A stretch of 64,000 nucleotides of DNA from Lichina pygmaea. Lineage: Eukaryota; Ascomycota; Lichinomycetes; Lichinales; Lichinaceae. Under the pieces are notes generated by a model, which did not search any database, was not told where the DNA came from, and saw nothing but the letters and a program-made list of their open reading frames with translations. Shown piece after piece: positions 24,498-36,459 of the stretch (within the stretch, counting starts at the first letter, position 1; each line of letters begins with the position of its first letter). Made by a program: the position numbers and the translations under genes. The DNA lies in contig OY730169.1 of NCBI GenBank assembly GCA_963422465.1, positions 5,704,001 through 5,768,000 of the forward strand. Direction: 5' to 3'.

Positions 24498-25229
24498 GCG
24501 TTTTCAAAGTTGAACCGTCTACCTTTCTGTTGTACTCTAGTCCCCACGTCGTTGGCCAACAAGCTAGACAGTCTTGTTCATTTCCGGTTACCTTTTCTCG
24601 ATCACGTCACATCCCTCACGTCCTATAAATTCCAACCCTTGTTACCTGACATACGAGGATGGGCGACCAATGTCTTTGGGGCTTACTGTTCAGCCCCACC
24701 AGCATCTCCAGTCTAGTGTCAAGGCCATGCTGGTACGAGCATCGAACGGTGTCTCTAGGGCGCTTCACATATCGGGGAGACTAGCGCCTGCCAGGTGGCA
24801 TGCGGTCTACCATATCACATAGTCTTGTAGGATCGATCTCGAGTCTCCCATCTGGGCTCAAAACCATTCTTCGAATTATGCACGTCGACAGCAAATGCTC
24901 CTTGACCTGCGGAGTGGTCGTTCAAGTTCCTAGATTTTCTGGTCAGACCATCTCAAAGAAACGTCTCGTGGGGACTGTATCTTCTTCAACTTCTACTGTG
25001 GCATCATATCTTGCATGGCCAGCATCTCTGGGGATTGAGAATGGGGAATCAATATTTGCTTGACAAATGATCGTAGAGTTTCAGATCAACATTCTGGAGG
25101 TTGCGTTGCGGTCGCCGCGGTTAAACTTGCGAATGCTCCTGCGACTGGTAACAATAGCCGAGCAGCTGCCTCATCACGTGCAATAGCATCGCAACAGTCC
25201 AATGGTGCTCACGCCAACGTCCATCGACA
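24498..25229. other. Intergenic region, no gene seen
   Basis: No coding signal between the cytochrome c1 and Pam17 genes. Confidence 0.4.
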
Positions 25230-26158
25230 ATGGCATCACAGGCATCCATCACGCCGCTCAGGATGATGAGACGTGCAATTCCTTCGGGATGTTCAGCTCG
25301 GCGAGCATTCATCCTACAGCCGCGACCGACGTCGTCTCAGCCACAAGGCGGTCAGGCTCACATCCCCGGTAGACTTCTATTACCACGCAGCACTGGCTGC
25401 CTCCTCAGCTCTACCGCCAGGACATCACGCCCTGGACCCGCTCGAGCGACGGCCCTGTCAGTGACCTCTACGCTGTCTCACTACTCGACTGCCTCACCCG
25501 CGTCTGGCCGTTCTGCTCCTGCTTCCGCCACTCCGTCGCCGATATCACCCACCCCTGCGAAGCCGAATAACGCCGATGGCGAACTGAACTGGAGCACCTT
25601 CTTCCGGCTGCGCCGAGTGCGACGGTGGCACAATCTGGTAGCGTCAATCTTCACGTCCTCCGGGTCGACGGTGGTGGCGGTGGGTATCCTGTCGCAGTTC
25701 GACATCGACACGTTCGGGAACCAGGTGTTTGGCCTGGACCCCATCCTCTTCATGGGCTTGCTCACCGTCGCGTCGGGAGCATTTGGGTGGTTGGCTGGGC
25801 CGTCCCTTGGGAACGTCCTCTTTGGCTTGAGACACAAGCGACACAAGGCGCAGCTAGACCTGGTAAGCCAAATCTGGGTGGACCTTTTGCGGAATTGTTC
25901 GAAGAACGCTGCTGTTCATGATGCGTCACCTTCCATTGCCTCGAACACCCGTACTGAACCGCGCTGCTTCGGTACTTATAGAAAGAAAAGGAGCTCTACG
26001 CTCGAATCAAACGCTACCGAGTCGACCCATCGGCGCAGTCCATGAACAATCCCGTGCCAGACTACTACGGCGAGAAGATCAGCAGCATCGATGGCTACCG
26101 CCAGTGGCTCAAGGACCAGAAGATCTACGACCGAAAGAGACTGCGAGGTATCGTCTAA
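25230..26158 (+). CDS. PAM17: Pam17, subunit of the mitochondrial import motor
   Basis: Inner-membrane protein of the presequence-translocase-associated motor, helping Pam16/Pam18 act on mitochondrial Hsp70. Exons 25230-25862 and 25982-26158 give 269 aa. The first 100 residues are Arg/Ser/Ala-rich without acidic runs (presequence). The core has LNWSTFFRLRRVRRWHNLVA, a membrane segment (STVVAVGILSQF), GLDPILFMGLLTVASGAFGW LAGP and a second hydrophobic segment. Exon 2 supplies KEKELYARIKRYRVDPSAQS, NPVPDYYGEKI and YRQWLKDQKIYDRKR, the family C-terminus. The ATG at 25263 (MMRRAIPSG) is an equally good start. The 119-bp intron has a gtaagc donor and a TAG acceptor. Confidence 0.93.
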
Positions 26159-27272
26159 GGCGTTGTCAAGGGCCGTTGCGTCATTCCGAGATGGGCCTCT
26201 CATCAGCGACGACGAGACGGTCACATAACCTCCAAAACCCGAGAGTCTCTCAGCTTCCGATCTTCAGAACAACTTTCTTCTCGTGTGATTTGGTATATAT
26301 CTCTGTGTTCCATGAACCATGACACCTGTAGAGCCGCCTCCTCCTCCTCCTCCTCCGCACAGCCTCCATCAACAGATAGTATCTGTGATTCCGTGTCCTT
26401 GACCTGCCAGATCCACTGCTGGCCATATGAAACTTGTGACCGCAGACTTTTCTGTGCCGTGTAAGCCATCGACCAAAGCAGGGTTCAGCCAGCACACTCT
26501 CATCAGCAGTGGCCGGTGCACCGCCTCTGTCTCTACTACATCTTGCGAAGTTCTGCAGTACCCCAGTTCTAATGCCCGCATGTGACCAAGTCACAGCTTC
26601 ACGGCTTCATGCTTGTTCCAAAGCTGTACTGTTCTGTATGTACTGGTAAGCAGAAGCTGTACTGTACTATACTTGGAAATGATACTCTAATCACGCAGTT
26701 TTACGTACCAAGAAAGTTTTTCAAAGTACTCTATCATGAAGTTTAGTTGAGTAGGAGTTTTGGGGTTGGGGAGGGGGGTTGCTCATATCTGACAGGTGGA
26801 AGAGAGTTGTATTATATAGGCCACAGCAGAAGGTGTGCAGGCATAATGAAGCTAGTTACGGGATCAGGGGCCTTGGAGTACCAGAAAAGAGAATTCCAAG
26901 TTGAATTGTGTGTAGATGGTGGTGCAGTGAATGAATGCTTCTGGACAAAGAGGAAAGCAAGATTTACCTGTCTAAAGACGGTGTGTGTTTTAATGGCTAG
27001 GGCCACTTCCCTGATTGATCTAGTTAGGAGTCTTGATCGATTAGACAAAGTCACGAGCATCCAAGCAGCCAGCCAAGCATTGATAGTATCTACTCGCCGC
27101 TACGCAGAAAGATCTAGTGCTGCCAATCAGGAAACTGGAGGCTGCTGATTGATGAGTGTAGGAACAGATAAGGAAGAGCTGGGGTTGAAATTGGCTGGAC
27201 CTGGTGTATGGGCCAATATGGGCTAGGGAAAACAAGAAGCCTGCCGGTGTATCTTCCCCCTCGGCGCTCCCG
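26159..27272. other. Convergent intergenic region, no gene seen
   Basis: Between the 3' ends of the Pam17 and RRM-protein genes. It holds a (CCT)n tract at 26335-26358 and short GTAC/ACTGTACT phrases at 26620-26670. No supported gene. Confidence 0.45.
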
Positions 27273-29019
27273 TCATGAATTGATGTCGTCCTCAACACTA
27301 GCTTCACTCAACGACGCGAAGGGGCCCAGAGCTGGGCGTTGCATCAGAATCTCGTATCTGTGCGTCCCCGCTAAGCACGGGAGCTGGCCAGAAGAGAGCC
27401 CGTCTTTGGCTACTGCTTACCCTGGTCCTCCAATGGGCAGGCACACGGATCTCGCAAGAAACTAACCACGACAGCTCGATAGAGCCAGAGGTGTTCGAGC
27501 ATCTCCTGGGCGCGGAGAGCACCGTCAATGGAGCTGAAGCGAACATGCATCACCGCTTTCGCCACATTGAGAGTAGTATGCTCGATCAACGTCTCGAAGA
27601 AGCGAACGGTCGTCAGATGCTCGAGAAACTGCTGCTCTGTCACATCCCGCGGAAAGCGCGATATCGCCAGGCACCGGGTGTAGCGCCCGGTTTGCAGCGC
27701 TTGCGGCAACGGCCAGGTCGGCGTCATTAGCTGGTTGACACATGCTCTGCGGCCGCGGATCTCGAGCGGCTTTCGCGCGGTAAACTCGGCAAAGGCCGCC
27801 GCTGAGTGCCCGTTCTCGAAGGTGATCAGCGCCGACTTCGACCCGATCGAGTTGCGAAAGACGTGGGTATCGAGGAAGACCGCAGAGGAGACGGCGCCCC
27901 CACGTACTCGAGACAGAAGTGTCTTCAAAGACGCACCAGGTGCGAGGTTTGTGATTGTCACAGTCCGAAATGCGTCGGCTAGTTCGGGCCGTGGCCAATA
28001 TCGGACGCCGTCAACTTTGTACTCCCGCCGAATCATCTCACCACGACGCAGGCCCGGCAAAACCGAGTCTACCGAGCAAGACGTAGCTTGAAGCCCCCCC
28101 TCAAGAGCGAGATCCTCGCCTGGAGAGCGTTCTGGCGAGTCCTGGGTCTCGTCGAAGTCACGCGTTTCAAGGCGCGTCGAGCGAGAATCGCGTCCATCCG
28201 GAGGATCACGACCACGGCTTGTGGAACGAGACTGGAGACAGTATTAGCAGTCAAGACAGCCCAATTGCGCGAATCACTGAGCTAACTGCAGATCTGGTCT
28301 TGTCTGATGCTTTGGCCGAGCCGCCAGTAGAGCCCTCGAAGTAGTGGACGTACTTGCGCTCGACTCGGGCGGGCCTGCGTTCGCTTTCGGCCGGCGAGGG
28401 ATCACGTTTAGCAGCCGCTGGACCAGCGGAGAGCTCTATGAGATCCTCTTCATCATCCAAGATGTGCGTCGAAACAGTTTTGCCAGGGGGAGCGCCTTCA
28501 CCGAAACCGGCAGCCAGGTCCGCGGAAGAGACACGATGACCTGCAGATATCAGCGCTCACCGCAGGGCTTCTCTCGGGTTGAGAAGACCTACCATCTCCG
28601 AATTCGCCCGTTGTGGCCCTGTCATCCGAACCTCGAATGCCGAGAGGCGAGTCTGGGTGGGACCCTGCGGCGTCACGCAGGCTAATGTAACCATGCTCGC
28701 CATGTGCACCATGCAGGTTGGAGTGGTCGCACAGCGCCCGGACATGCGCCCCAAGAAGGGCAAAAGAACGATCATTGCAGGCGCGAACTTGGGACAGCTT
28801 CCCACGCAGCCTAGCATTCTCGAGCTCAAGTTCTCTAATCCGGCCATGGGCCTCCTCCAGTCGCGCATCCTGAACTCTTGGAGCCACGTCCGTAGCAACC
28901 GAAGATTTCACAAAGGCGTACAAGCAATCGACAGAGTGCTTTAGACCATCTTGATCGGATTGAGCACGAGAGAGCTGCTGCTCGAGTTTGGTGATCCTCT
29001 CGGTATTGGTAGAGGTCAT
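27273..29019 (-). CDS. Coiled-coil protein with RRM-like C-terminal half
   Basis: Exons read on the minus strand are 29019-28593, 28540-28287, 28231-27421 and 27370-27273 (529 aa). The N-terminus is a coiled coil (ITKLEQQLSRAQSDQDGLKH, then EEAHGRIRELELENARLRGK). A low-complexity charged middle includes SRSTSRGRDPPDGRDSRS. The C-terminal half has two RRM-like units: FRTVTITNLAPGASLKTLLS with SALITFENGHSAAAFAE, and TRCLAISRFPRDVTEQQFLE with AVMHVRFSSIDGALRAQEML. The four-exon join keeps the frame throughout; the last exon gives RYEILMQRPALGPFASLSEA. A role in RNA binding is inferred from the fold-like motifs only; I cannot name an orthologue. Confidence 0.75.
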
Positions 29020-30291
29020 GGTAGCAACGGTGGTATATCTCAAAAGATGGCGAAGACTGACAGCTTGATAGCTGATGTGAGGTGCTACGAATCGTAGCTG
29101 CTACGATGATATTCAAACGAGGGCTGACAGGGACATCACCCTGAGGCGATATAGGAGAAAGAGCTTCGAGCTAAGAACCGCGTGGCGGGGAGAGAGGAGG
29201 AAGAGGAAGAGGACAGAAGAAAGTGCATATAAACAGTAGCAGGCAACTACTACTGATTGTCAGATGAGATATAAAGAAGACCAGAGAGAAGAGTAGTGAT
29301 ACAACGTCTCGAGCAAGTCGATGCATCGGTGGGATCTGATATATACAGCATCGTCTCCGACGGACAAGTGACGAGAGTAGGGCGAAGGATTTGTAAGTCG
29401 AAGACACTGGCACAGTCGTGATATACAGCCAAAGGCTTGTGTAAGGGACTAGCATCATCGAGAGTGCGGTAATATAGTCCGTAGAAGGTAGCCTTTGTAA
29501 GTTTCATGGCGATGCTGTTCTCCCAGCCGCGATCAGACTGCAAGGCCTTAGACCGGCTCTACATGATGTGTGTCGCCTCCTTGCTGCCCTGAAAAAAAGA
29601 ATCCAACATACTGTGCAGTATGTCGCCAGGTAGGGACGCACAAGACGTAACAAGCCAGCACACAACACAACACTGTCAAGGCACTCGGCTTGACGATGGC
29701 AAGAGCCCCTATCGAAGCTCGAATGTAGAGAGACGAACGCAGCCATGTGGCCGTGCGAGTACAACGCTGGTGAGTTTCCGCAACGTCGAGACGTTGACCA
29801 ATCCGACCTCTCCGAAGGATGTTTTGTTTGATGCAAGACGCCACACGCAGGCTCTCCCGTGTGTTTCTGCATTGGCTTGGCTGCGCTATTCCTCTTTCAT
29901 TCCCTTCCTCCGCCATCCCCGCATGCGGCCATCCCCCACTTTCGATTCAAAGTGGAAGTTCCTTCGGGAAATTCTACCGTGAGGGTGGGACAACCAACAG
30001 GGGGATCTGGTTGAGCCTCCCCGTGCGGCTTCTTGCACATTCGCGGGCTCGGGGCCGGATGGCACGAGTAAGTACGATCCGTATCTATCCCCAGTCCTGG
30101 CGACCGCAACGCGGCGCGAAAACATCAATACCAAAATCACCAACGTCTCTTGTTGCTTCCAGTGGCATCGATATGCCCTGAGACCGAACCGATCGCGCGC
30201 AACATCGGCGTTGCTTTTCCCTCGCTTGGCCAAGAGGTCGTCGCAAGCGCAAACGCTCCTTTTGAACCGCGATCGACTTTCCCGATGAGCC
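29020..30291. other. Divergent promoter region, no gene seen
   Basis: Between the divergent RRM-protein and CFEM-like genes. The purine-rich (GA) stretch at 29170-29300 is CT-rich on the minus strand, consistent with a promoter/leader for the leftward gene. Confidence 0.45.
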
Positions 30292-31177
30292 ATGCTCGAC
30301 CACTCGTTCTCGTCCCCACTGCTGTCGCGAGGGATCTTCTTTACTCTCCTGCTATTCTCCCAGGAGGCTGCCGCTCAGAACGTCCCGCTACTCGACTTCT
30401 CCTCGCCCAATGCGATTCCGGAATGCGCGCGACCATGCCAGCCTCTCTACGCCGCAGAGGCCTCCTGCACGCCGCCGCAAGTCGTGGCTGCCGACCCGAG
30501 CGCATTTCAGGCCTGTTTCTGTCAGGCGCCGGTGCTGCAGCCCCTCAAGTCCGGGGTGGTCGGCGTCTGCGACGCCATGTGCCCTCCAGAGTCGTTAGCG
30601 CAGCTTCAAACCTGGTATCTCGATCGGTGCGGGCGCCGCGTCGTGACCACCATCGCGACGGTCACCGGCGGGGTCGGTACCAGCACGAGCTCCCCCCCGA
30701 GCTCGACAGTCCCTGGCATCGTCACCGCGGTGGCCTCGGCGAGCCAACAGCCGGTCACGACGCCCCCGTTACGCTCTGACGACGCCCGACCACCTGGCAG
30801 TTGGTAAGACCCCGTGATCTTCTTCGAGCAAGCCGGCGCTCCGTCCATGATGGCGCTAACGCTGTCGGGCCGACGCAAGGTGGAGCACGCACTGGAAATG
30901 GGTGCTGATGGTCATCATAATCTTTCTGGCCATCGTCGTCTCCAGCGTGGCCGGCGTCATGCTCAAGAGACGCCACAAGCGGAAGAAGAACATGGCGACG
31001 GCCGCACCCATCGCGTGGGGCCCACACCAGCACCACACTTCCACATGGGGTTACGCGCACGACGCGGGCGCGCCAGGAGCTCGTTCCGGCGCGGCTAGAC
31101 CGGATCAGCCGAACATGGCGAACGTCGTCGAACCCGCGGCGCCTCGACGAGTCCGACGAGCCCGACCGAGTCGATAG
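30292..31177 (+). CDS. CFEM-like cysteine-rich single-pass membrane protein
   Basis: Exons 30292-30803 and 30880-31177 give 269 aa. A signal peptide (GIFFTLLLFSQEAAAQ) is followed by eight cysteines spaced C-X3-C-X9-C-X15-C-X-C-X15-C-X3-C-X15-C, including the paired CFC typical of CFEM domains. CFEM proteins sit at the fungal surface and bind haem or act in adhesion and signalling. A Ser/Thr/Pro-rich stalk follows. The intron (76 bp, AAG acceptor) interrupts the codon for a Trp; splicing creates a transmembrane helix (WVLMVIIIFLAIVVSSVAGV) with a basic stop-transfer (KRRHKRKK) and an 80-residue cytosolic tail. The usual haem-ligand Asp is not obvious, so the CFEM label is by cysteine pattern only. 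Confidence 0.78.
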
Positions 31178-32103
31178 GAAGCTGCGTCCAGTTTTTGATC
31201 TGTTTGGTCTGCTCACCATCGTGTTTTGCTTGCGGATTCCGCGGCCAGCTGGATTTCCAAGGCTCGCACGGCGTACGGTGGGTTACCGGGAAGAATCAAG
31301 GATGACGTCCGTCTCCCACACTTCCGGTGAGGCGCCCTCTGGGCATTTCTTCGTCACCCTCTCGATTGGGGCCCATCCACGATACCCCGGACCTGCTCAC
31401 CTCGAATTTAAATCGAGCTTTCACCCTCGTAAAGTTGACTTGTATCCCACCAGCGGCGAGCGTCTGTCTGTATTGATGCGCGCTCTCCAGAACTGGCCAC
31501 AGCTATCCAATTGGACCCCTTTGTTGCCGGCTCGTGGCTGGAATGAAGCCCTCACGCCGGTGTCGATGCCAGCATGCCACCATCGCTTTACCGAAGCAGC
31601 GGGGCGAGAACGTGGCTTGGTTCGGCCATCGTAGTCCGGCTGCTGCACGACGCCATGTTCGCAATGCCGGCCATCATGGCCGTTGTAAGCTGTAATCAGG
31701 AGTTATTATCGCATAAGGCCTGAAAGACCAGTCACCGCAATGCTCCGATGAGGTAGCTCCTCGTGACGTTTCTAATGTTGCTACCATTGCCACCCCGAGT
31801 CAAAATCGTCTCCGCACGCACACCCATGAAGCTCTGCTGCCGGCAGATGTCAAAGGAGCCATGAGCACGCCTCCCACATCATCGCAGTTTCAGGATTCGC
31901 ACCACTGAATGAATGTTCGGCTGTCTAAAGCTCGACTGCACTTCCAATCTGGCGGCCGGCTGATCTCGAAGCTTCATCGTCACCCGGGTGTATAATACAT
32001 GGAGGTAGCGCTCTGCGGGAGAAGAAGCAGTGGTACATTCTATCACGGTAACGGGTTGCCTGCATGTTCATCACAGGGACGACAGCTATTGCCTTCAAGA
32101 CCT
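31178..32103. other. Intergenic region, no gene seen
   Basis: No supported coding frame. A 130-residue open frame at 31221-31634 has no ATG-context, motif or splice support. Confidence 0.4.
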
Positions 32104-32310
32104 TCACCCGCCCGCGTTTGTTCGAGCTGCTTTCCGAGCCAGCCACTTCCGGTATATGAAGAGGATGATCAGTCCAACCGCAATGATAAACACGATGCAG
32201 AAGACCAGGACAACGCCCGCGTTCTCCGAGGCCCAGTTGTCTCGCTTGACCAGCTGATGGGTGGTGAGGCCGAGATGGGACACCGCTTCTGCGCGAGCGA
32301 CGACTGGCAT
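32104..32310 (-). CDS. Small single-pass membrane protein
   Basis: A 68-aa open frame starting with ATG at 32310. Residues 1-30 are hydrophilic, then comes one strong transmembrane helix (VVLVFCIVFIIAVGLIILFIY) followed at once by RKWLARKAAR, so the basic end is predicted cytosolic. I do not recognise the family. The very clean hydrophobic segment and basic stop-transfer favour a real gene, but it could equally be the last exon of a longer gene whose upstream exon (with a signal peptide) lies above 32310. Confidence 0.5.
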   Translation of the reverse strand: MPVVARAEAVSHLGLTTHQLVKRDNWASENAGVVLVFCIVFIIAVGLIILFIYRKWLARKAARTNAGG

Positions 32311-33419
32311 TGTGGTCCAAAACCTCGAGTCAAAACGAGCTGCTGCCAGGCTCCATAATCAGCACCGATCAATTGATACGACCAGGGCGCGGCCAAGACA
32401 GGCACAGAAACTGGAGCTCAAAATACGGCTCCCCACACCTGTAGCCACAGGGACATCGAATGGCAAGAAATCGAAAAACATACCTGCCCCCGACGATCAA
32501 AGCTCTGGCAGTCTGAGTCGTGCGGACTCTGGATCGGTCTCGATGCGAGTATTCGATCTGGAGTGGTATCGGTGAGATGGTTCACTTCAAACTGCGGAAC
32601 GTCAGCTGCGACTCCAGGCTTGACCGCTTCGCCGATAACGTACGGTACGAGTACGTTCCGTATAGCGGTCTGACACCTTCAAAGACGGCCAAGAGACCCA
32701 GAACGGCGAGTTGAAGGAGAGCAAGCCTGTCTATCGAAGCAACACACCTGGCCTTACCTGGGAGAAAGCTTTGGGGACGAGAGAGTCGGTAGCCTTGAGG
32801 TCGGGTGATTTGCGACGATGTCGAGGGTCCAACCAAGACAGCCAGCGAAAGAGCGGGCGGGGTTTCGGCCGCTGTCCGTCCTGTGCGCCCGCGCGTGACA
32901 CTGACATTATAGCTCCCTTACAAAGTACCTATACGTACTGTACGTATGTACTGGATCTCGTACCCCTCTTATAGAGTACTCCGTACGGTACTGGTACTGT
33001 ACATACTGTACGTACCGGTACGGAAGTAGTTACAACTGGGTTGGGTGTCTCAAAAACACAAGCCACCTTGAACTTTTGACAAGTACATCCGTAGATCTTC
33101 TATGATACCGCAACTGAGCTGGCAGATATTTTTACACCTTCCTAGAATCATGTACGTTACGTACCTGCACGACCATACTACTACCAATAGTAGTCGTAGA
33201 TTTGCGTCTTCATCGCAACGGCAGCACAACAATCAACGGAGCCGAGGCATCTATATGTAATTTACGAACATCAAGAGCTTCTTCAGCCAAGCTAGCCGCC
33301 CAAAGTGATCACGATCAGGAAGAGCTGCCTCGCGATTTTACGTCCTCGTCGTTGAAAACCTTGCTGGGCACAGCACGTCGGTCAGCGCAAATGGGTCGCC
33401 GCCGCCACCTCTTACTGAG
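32311..33419. other. Intergenic region with dense GTAC island
   Basis: Positions 32925-33030 are one of the densest GTAC/TACGTA islands in the window, with smaller ones at 32638-32662 and 33148-33165. No gene was recognised; the region would be the promoter of the DNA glycosylase gene. Confidence 0.5.
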
Positions 33420-36236
33420 ATGGGATCGGGAAAAGTCCCGATGAAGCGGAAAGTATGGGACATCTACGACTACTTCAATGTTGGTGGGCTGAGCCGGGAT
33501 GGGTTTCGAAGTATTGTGGAACACGCGCCTCCAGATGATCTGGAGGCGCTGCTTCGGGCGGCTGGCTCTCAAGACGCCTTGTCAAGACCCTTCAAGAAAC
33601 GAAAACACGGTGGACGCGAGATCTCACAACATTTTCGTACTCATCCGCTGCCGACGATAGAACGTGATGGTGCCAGTGACGCCGTCGGCTGCTTCTCCAG
33701 CCTTGGAGAGTTGAGCCCTCGGCTCGCTTTGTCGATCGCGCAAGGTCGAGTCGATTACCTCCTCCGCCAACGGCCCCGTCCGCAGCCGACTGTCAAGAAC
33801 CCTGATACCGGATCTTGCGGTGCGTTATCCAAAGCGGATGTTGCAGCTGGCCTCCATGTGTCTGGCGTCGATTCGACCCGGTGTGGACATGAGTTGCGGG
33901 GTCGCCAGGAGAAAAGAAGTCGCCCCGAGACAAACGTCAAGACACTGTTGGGATGTTTCCACCGCCTTAGTCGGCCAAGCAATGACTTGGGGGACGCGCT
34001 CAAGCTTGTCGAAGATGCGGCTGTTTGCGGTGCGTTGAGGTGCCTAGAAAAGGCTCTCGGGCGCCATGACCGACAGCGGACCACGTCCGGTGGTGTCGGC
34101 GGCGGCAGTGGTGCGGCGTGGCAACGTCGCGTGGCTCTAAGCCCTAGAGCAGACAAAGACAGGCACGTGCACAGCGTGGAGCATCGCTCTCTAGGTGACG
34201 ATGGCTCAGACCGTGGAACCGCGGACGTTGCAGCCCAGAGTCGGGAAAGAAAGCCGGATGTGGCTTCAGATCAAGTCGAGGCCGCCCGTGGGTCGCCACT
34301 CAATCAGGAACCAGCGGCCGGTGACGGGCAGGCCTCGAATGTTCTCGAAGGAAGCCACCGAAGTGAAGCGGTTCTGGTATCTTGCGAACGGGGATTGCGG
34401 CCGAGATGCGTGTCAGAGCCCGTTTCGTTCTTTTGCGGCCGGCGCGAGGACACAAATCGAGCGCTACAATCCCCGGACAGCACGATGCTCGCCGAATCTA
34501 GAGTTGTTGGCACGAGTTCCTCTGCTCAGTGCGCCTCGAGGATGGACGGGAAAGCGAGCAGGATCATGCCCAAAGGCACAAACCCCACGATGGAGGAGCC
34601 AAAGGCAAGGAGAAAGAAAAGAAAGAAGAGGAAGGACAAAAAAGGGAAGACCACGCCAGGTGATCCCGCCTTGCCCGGCGGGCTTCAGAGCAAGGCCGTA
34701 CGGTTGTCTCCCTCGTCCTCTGTTCGCTTTGTCAACCAGAGGATGAATCACACTCCCAAGGCTGCTGCCAGGATCGGAGGCCCGCCGCCTGACTGGCAAC
34801 GCGCCAGGCCTCAACATGGCAACAGCATTGTGAACAGTCGGTGGTCAGGTCCTGTTGCCACTTCGGCGAAGAAAGTGCGTTTCGCCATAGACAGAACTCC
34901 GTGTCCTGTGAATAATGCAACCAAGATAGCAATACTTACCCTTGCGAGTGCCCTTCAGGAACCATATCACCTCATGCTTGACAGTGATCACAACGCGCTA
35001 CCGGGTTCTGAACCTATCGCAAGCGGACAAGTTTCTGCTACGACCATCCAGTCATCGAAGGCGAATCTTTCAGAGAGAAGTGGGCTGAAGGAACCCACCA
35101 TGGCTGAGCGGATCGAGCGAGAGCCTCCTGATAAGCTTGTACCGGAAGCGACCGCAGTCTCGATCAGGCAGACGCGAGACGAAAGGATTGAGCAACGCCG
35201 TAAGGAGGAGCGTGAGTACCACGGCGTACCCGCAGGCGTTCGTTCAGAACTGGGCCAAGCGCCGCGAGCAGTGGATGGATTGCTAGGCGGAGATGCAGAC
35301 GAGGAAAGCCGACAGAGACGTCGTGGGACGGAGGGAGTTGGCTTGTCCGGCTCGTCAGCGCGTCTTGATGCCATCGTGCCCGCTGAGCTTGCAATATCAG
35401 CAAAACTGACTGGCAATCCACCAAAGACCAAGATACCCCTGGCGTCACCGTACTTCAAACACCGAGCCCGCCGAGAATCGGCTTCGTGCATCCCATTTCC
35501 GGCCGTGGAGCGGACAAACTTCGGTCTGATCCAGGAAACCCTGGCCGACGACCCATTCCAGCTCCTCGTCGCGGCGATCTTCCTGAACAAAACTCGAGGC
35601 ACCCTCGCGATCCCGGCGTTCCACGAGCTCATCTCGCTGTATCCCACAGCCGGCTGTTTGGCCGACGCGGACGAGGATGAATTGGCCGAGGCATTCCGAC
35701 ATCTCGGTCTACAGAATATCCGGGCCCGTCGGTACATCGAACTGGCCAAGGTATGGATGCGGGACCCTCCAACGAGAGGGCGACGTCACCGCAAACTGCA
35801 TTACCCTAGCGCCGGCGACGGAAGGGACATCAAGCCGCGGGACATCGTCGGAGACGACGACGCGCGCGTGGGCGCTTGGGAGGTGGCCCACCTCCCCTCG
35901 GCCGGCCCGTACGCCATCGACAGCTGGCGTATATTCTGTCGCGACCGCCTCCGCGGCTTGGCGACCGGCTGGAACGGCGAAGGGGCCCAGTCGACCGAGT
36001 TCGAACCGGAGTGGAAGAGGGTGTTGCCGAAGGACAAGGAGCTCAGGGTCTTTCTTCGTTGGATGTGGCTCAAGGAAGGCGTCCGATGGGACCCACTGAC
36101 CGGAGACAAGGTCGCAACCAGCGCCGGATCGATGGCAAAGGCTAGCGAAGGACATGTCACCATGGACAATCCGCGCCAGGATCAACATGGTGTGGGGCGA
36201 TCCTGCTCTAACATGGCGGAGTGTAGCAACCGGTAG
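33420..36236 (+). CDS. MBD4-like HhH-GPD DNA glycosylase with long disordered N-terminus
   Basis: A single 938-aa frame. The first 650 residues are low-complexity and charged (for example KARRKKRKKRKDKKGK, a likely nuclear localisation signal). The C-terminal 230 residues are an HhH-GPD glycosylase of the MBD4 type: NFGLIQETLADDPFQLLVAA, IFLNKTRGTLAIPAFHELI, LGLQNIRARRYIELAKVWM, and the hairpin plus catalytic Asp in LPSAGPYAIDSWRIFCRD. Family members remove T (or U) from T:G mismatches made by deamination of 5-methylcytosine at CpG. No methyl-CpG-binding domain is visible, as in plant and fungal members. It lies within 2 kb of the start of a transposon nest whose mutations are CpG-to-TpG changes. 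The last 40 residues look like read-through and may be altered by an unseen intron. Confidence 0.82.
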   Translation: MGSGKVPMKRKVWDIYDYFNVGGLSRDGFRSIVEHAPPDDLEALLRAAGSQDALSRPFKKRKHGGREISQHFRTHPLPTIERDGASDAVGCFSSLGELSPRLALSIAQGRVDYLLRQRPRPQPTVKNPDTGSCGALSKADVAAGLHVSGVDSTRCGHELRGRQEKRSRPETNVKTLLGCFHRLSRPSNDLGDALKLVEDAAVCGALRCLEKALGRHDRQRTTSGGVGGGSGAAWQRRVALSPRADKDRHVHSVEHRSLGDDGSDRGTADVAAQSRERKPDVASDQVEAARGSPLNQEPAAGDGQASNVLEGSHRSEAVLVSCERGLRPRCVSEPVSFFCGRREDTNRALQSPDSTMLAESRVVGTSSSAQCASRMDGKASRIMPKGTNPTMEEPKARRKKRKKRKDKKGKTTPGDPALPGGLQSKAVRLSPSSSVRFVNQRMNHTPKAAARIGGPPPDWQRARPQHGNSIVNSRWSGPVATSAKKVRFAIDRTPCPVNNATKIAILTLASALQEPYHLMLDSDHNALPGSEPIASGQVSATTIQSSKANLSERSGLKEPTMAERIEREPPDKLVPEATAVSIRQTRDERIEQRRKEEREYHGVPAGVRSELGQAPRAVDGLLGGDADEESRQRRRGTEGVGLSGSSARLDAIVPAELAISAKLTGNPPKTKIPLASPYFKHRARRESASCIPFPAVERTNFGLIQETLADDPFQLLVAAIFLNKTRGTLAIPAFHELISLYPTAGCLADADEDELAEAFRHLGLQNIRARRYIELAKVWMRDPPTRGRRHRKLHYPSAGDGRDIKPRDIVGDDDARVGAWEVAHLPSAGPYAIDSWRIFCRDRLRGLATGWNGEGAQSTEFEPEWKRVLPKDKELRVFLRWMWLKEGVRWDPLTGDKVATSAGSMAKASEGHVTMDNPRQDQHGVGRSCSNMAECSNR

Positions 36237-36459
36237 CTGGATTGTACATGTCTTCGCGCCTTGACTGCTCATCTTTTCTCGATATAAAAAGCCTTTCAAA
36301 ACAGATGTCAAGGTTCGTAAGAGCCTTTGAGACCGACGTCAAAGGAGATTGTAAGCTGCGGCGATAAGCTGCGGGGGATGTTTGCGACAATAGCGTCACA
36401 CCTCAATCAACACAGGCCTGCCTCTAGAGAAATGCCTGTAAGCCTCGACCTTCCGCTGG

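Noticed and set aside
27491-28091. Plus-strand frames opposite the RRM-protein gene
   Set aside because: The minus frame has continuous RRM-like motifs and splice sites that join four exons in phase; the plus frames do not.
33391-33444. Alternative upstream ATG for the DNA glycosylase
   Set aside because: It is in another frame and stops after 17 codons; at most a short upstream reading frame.
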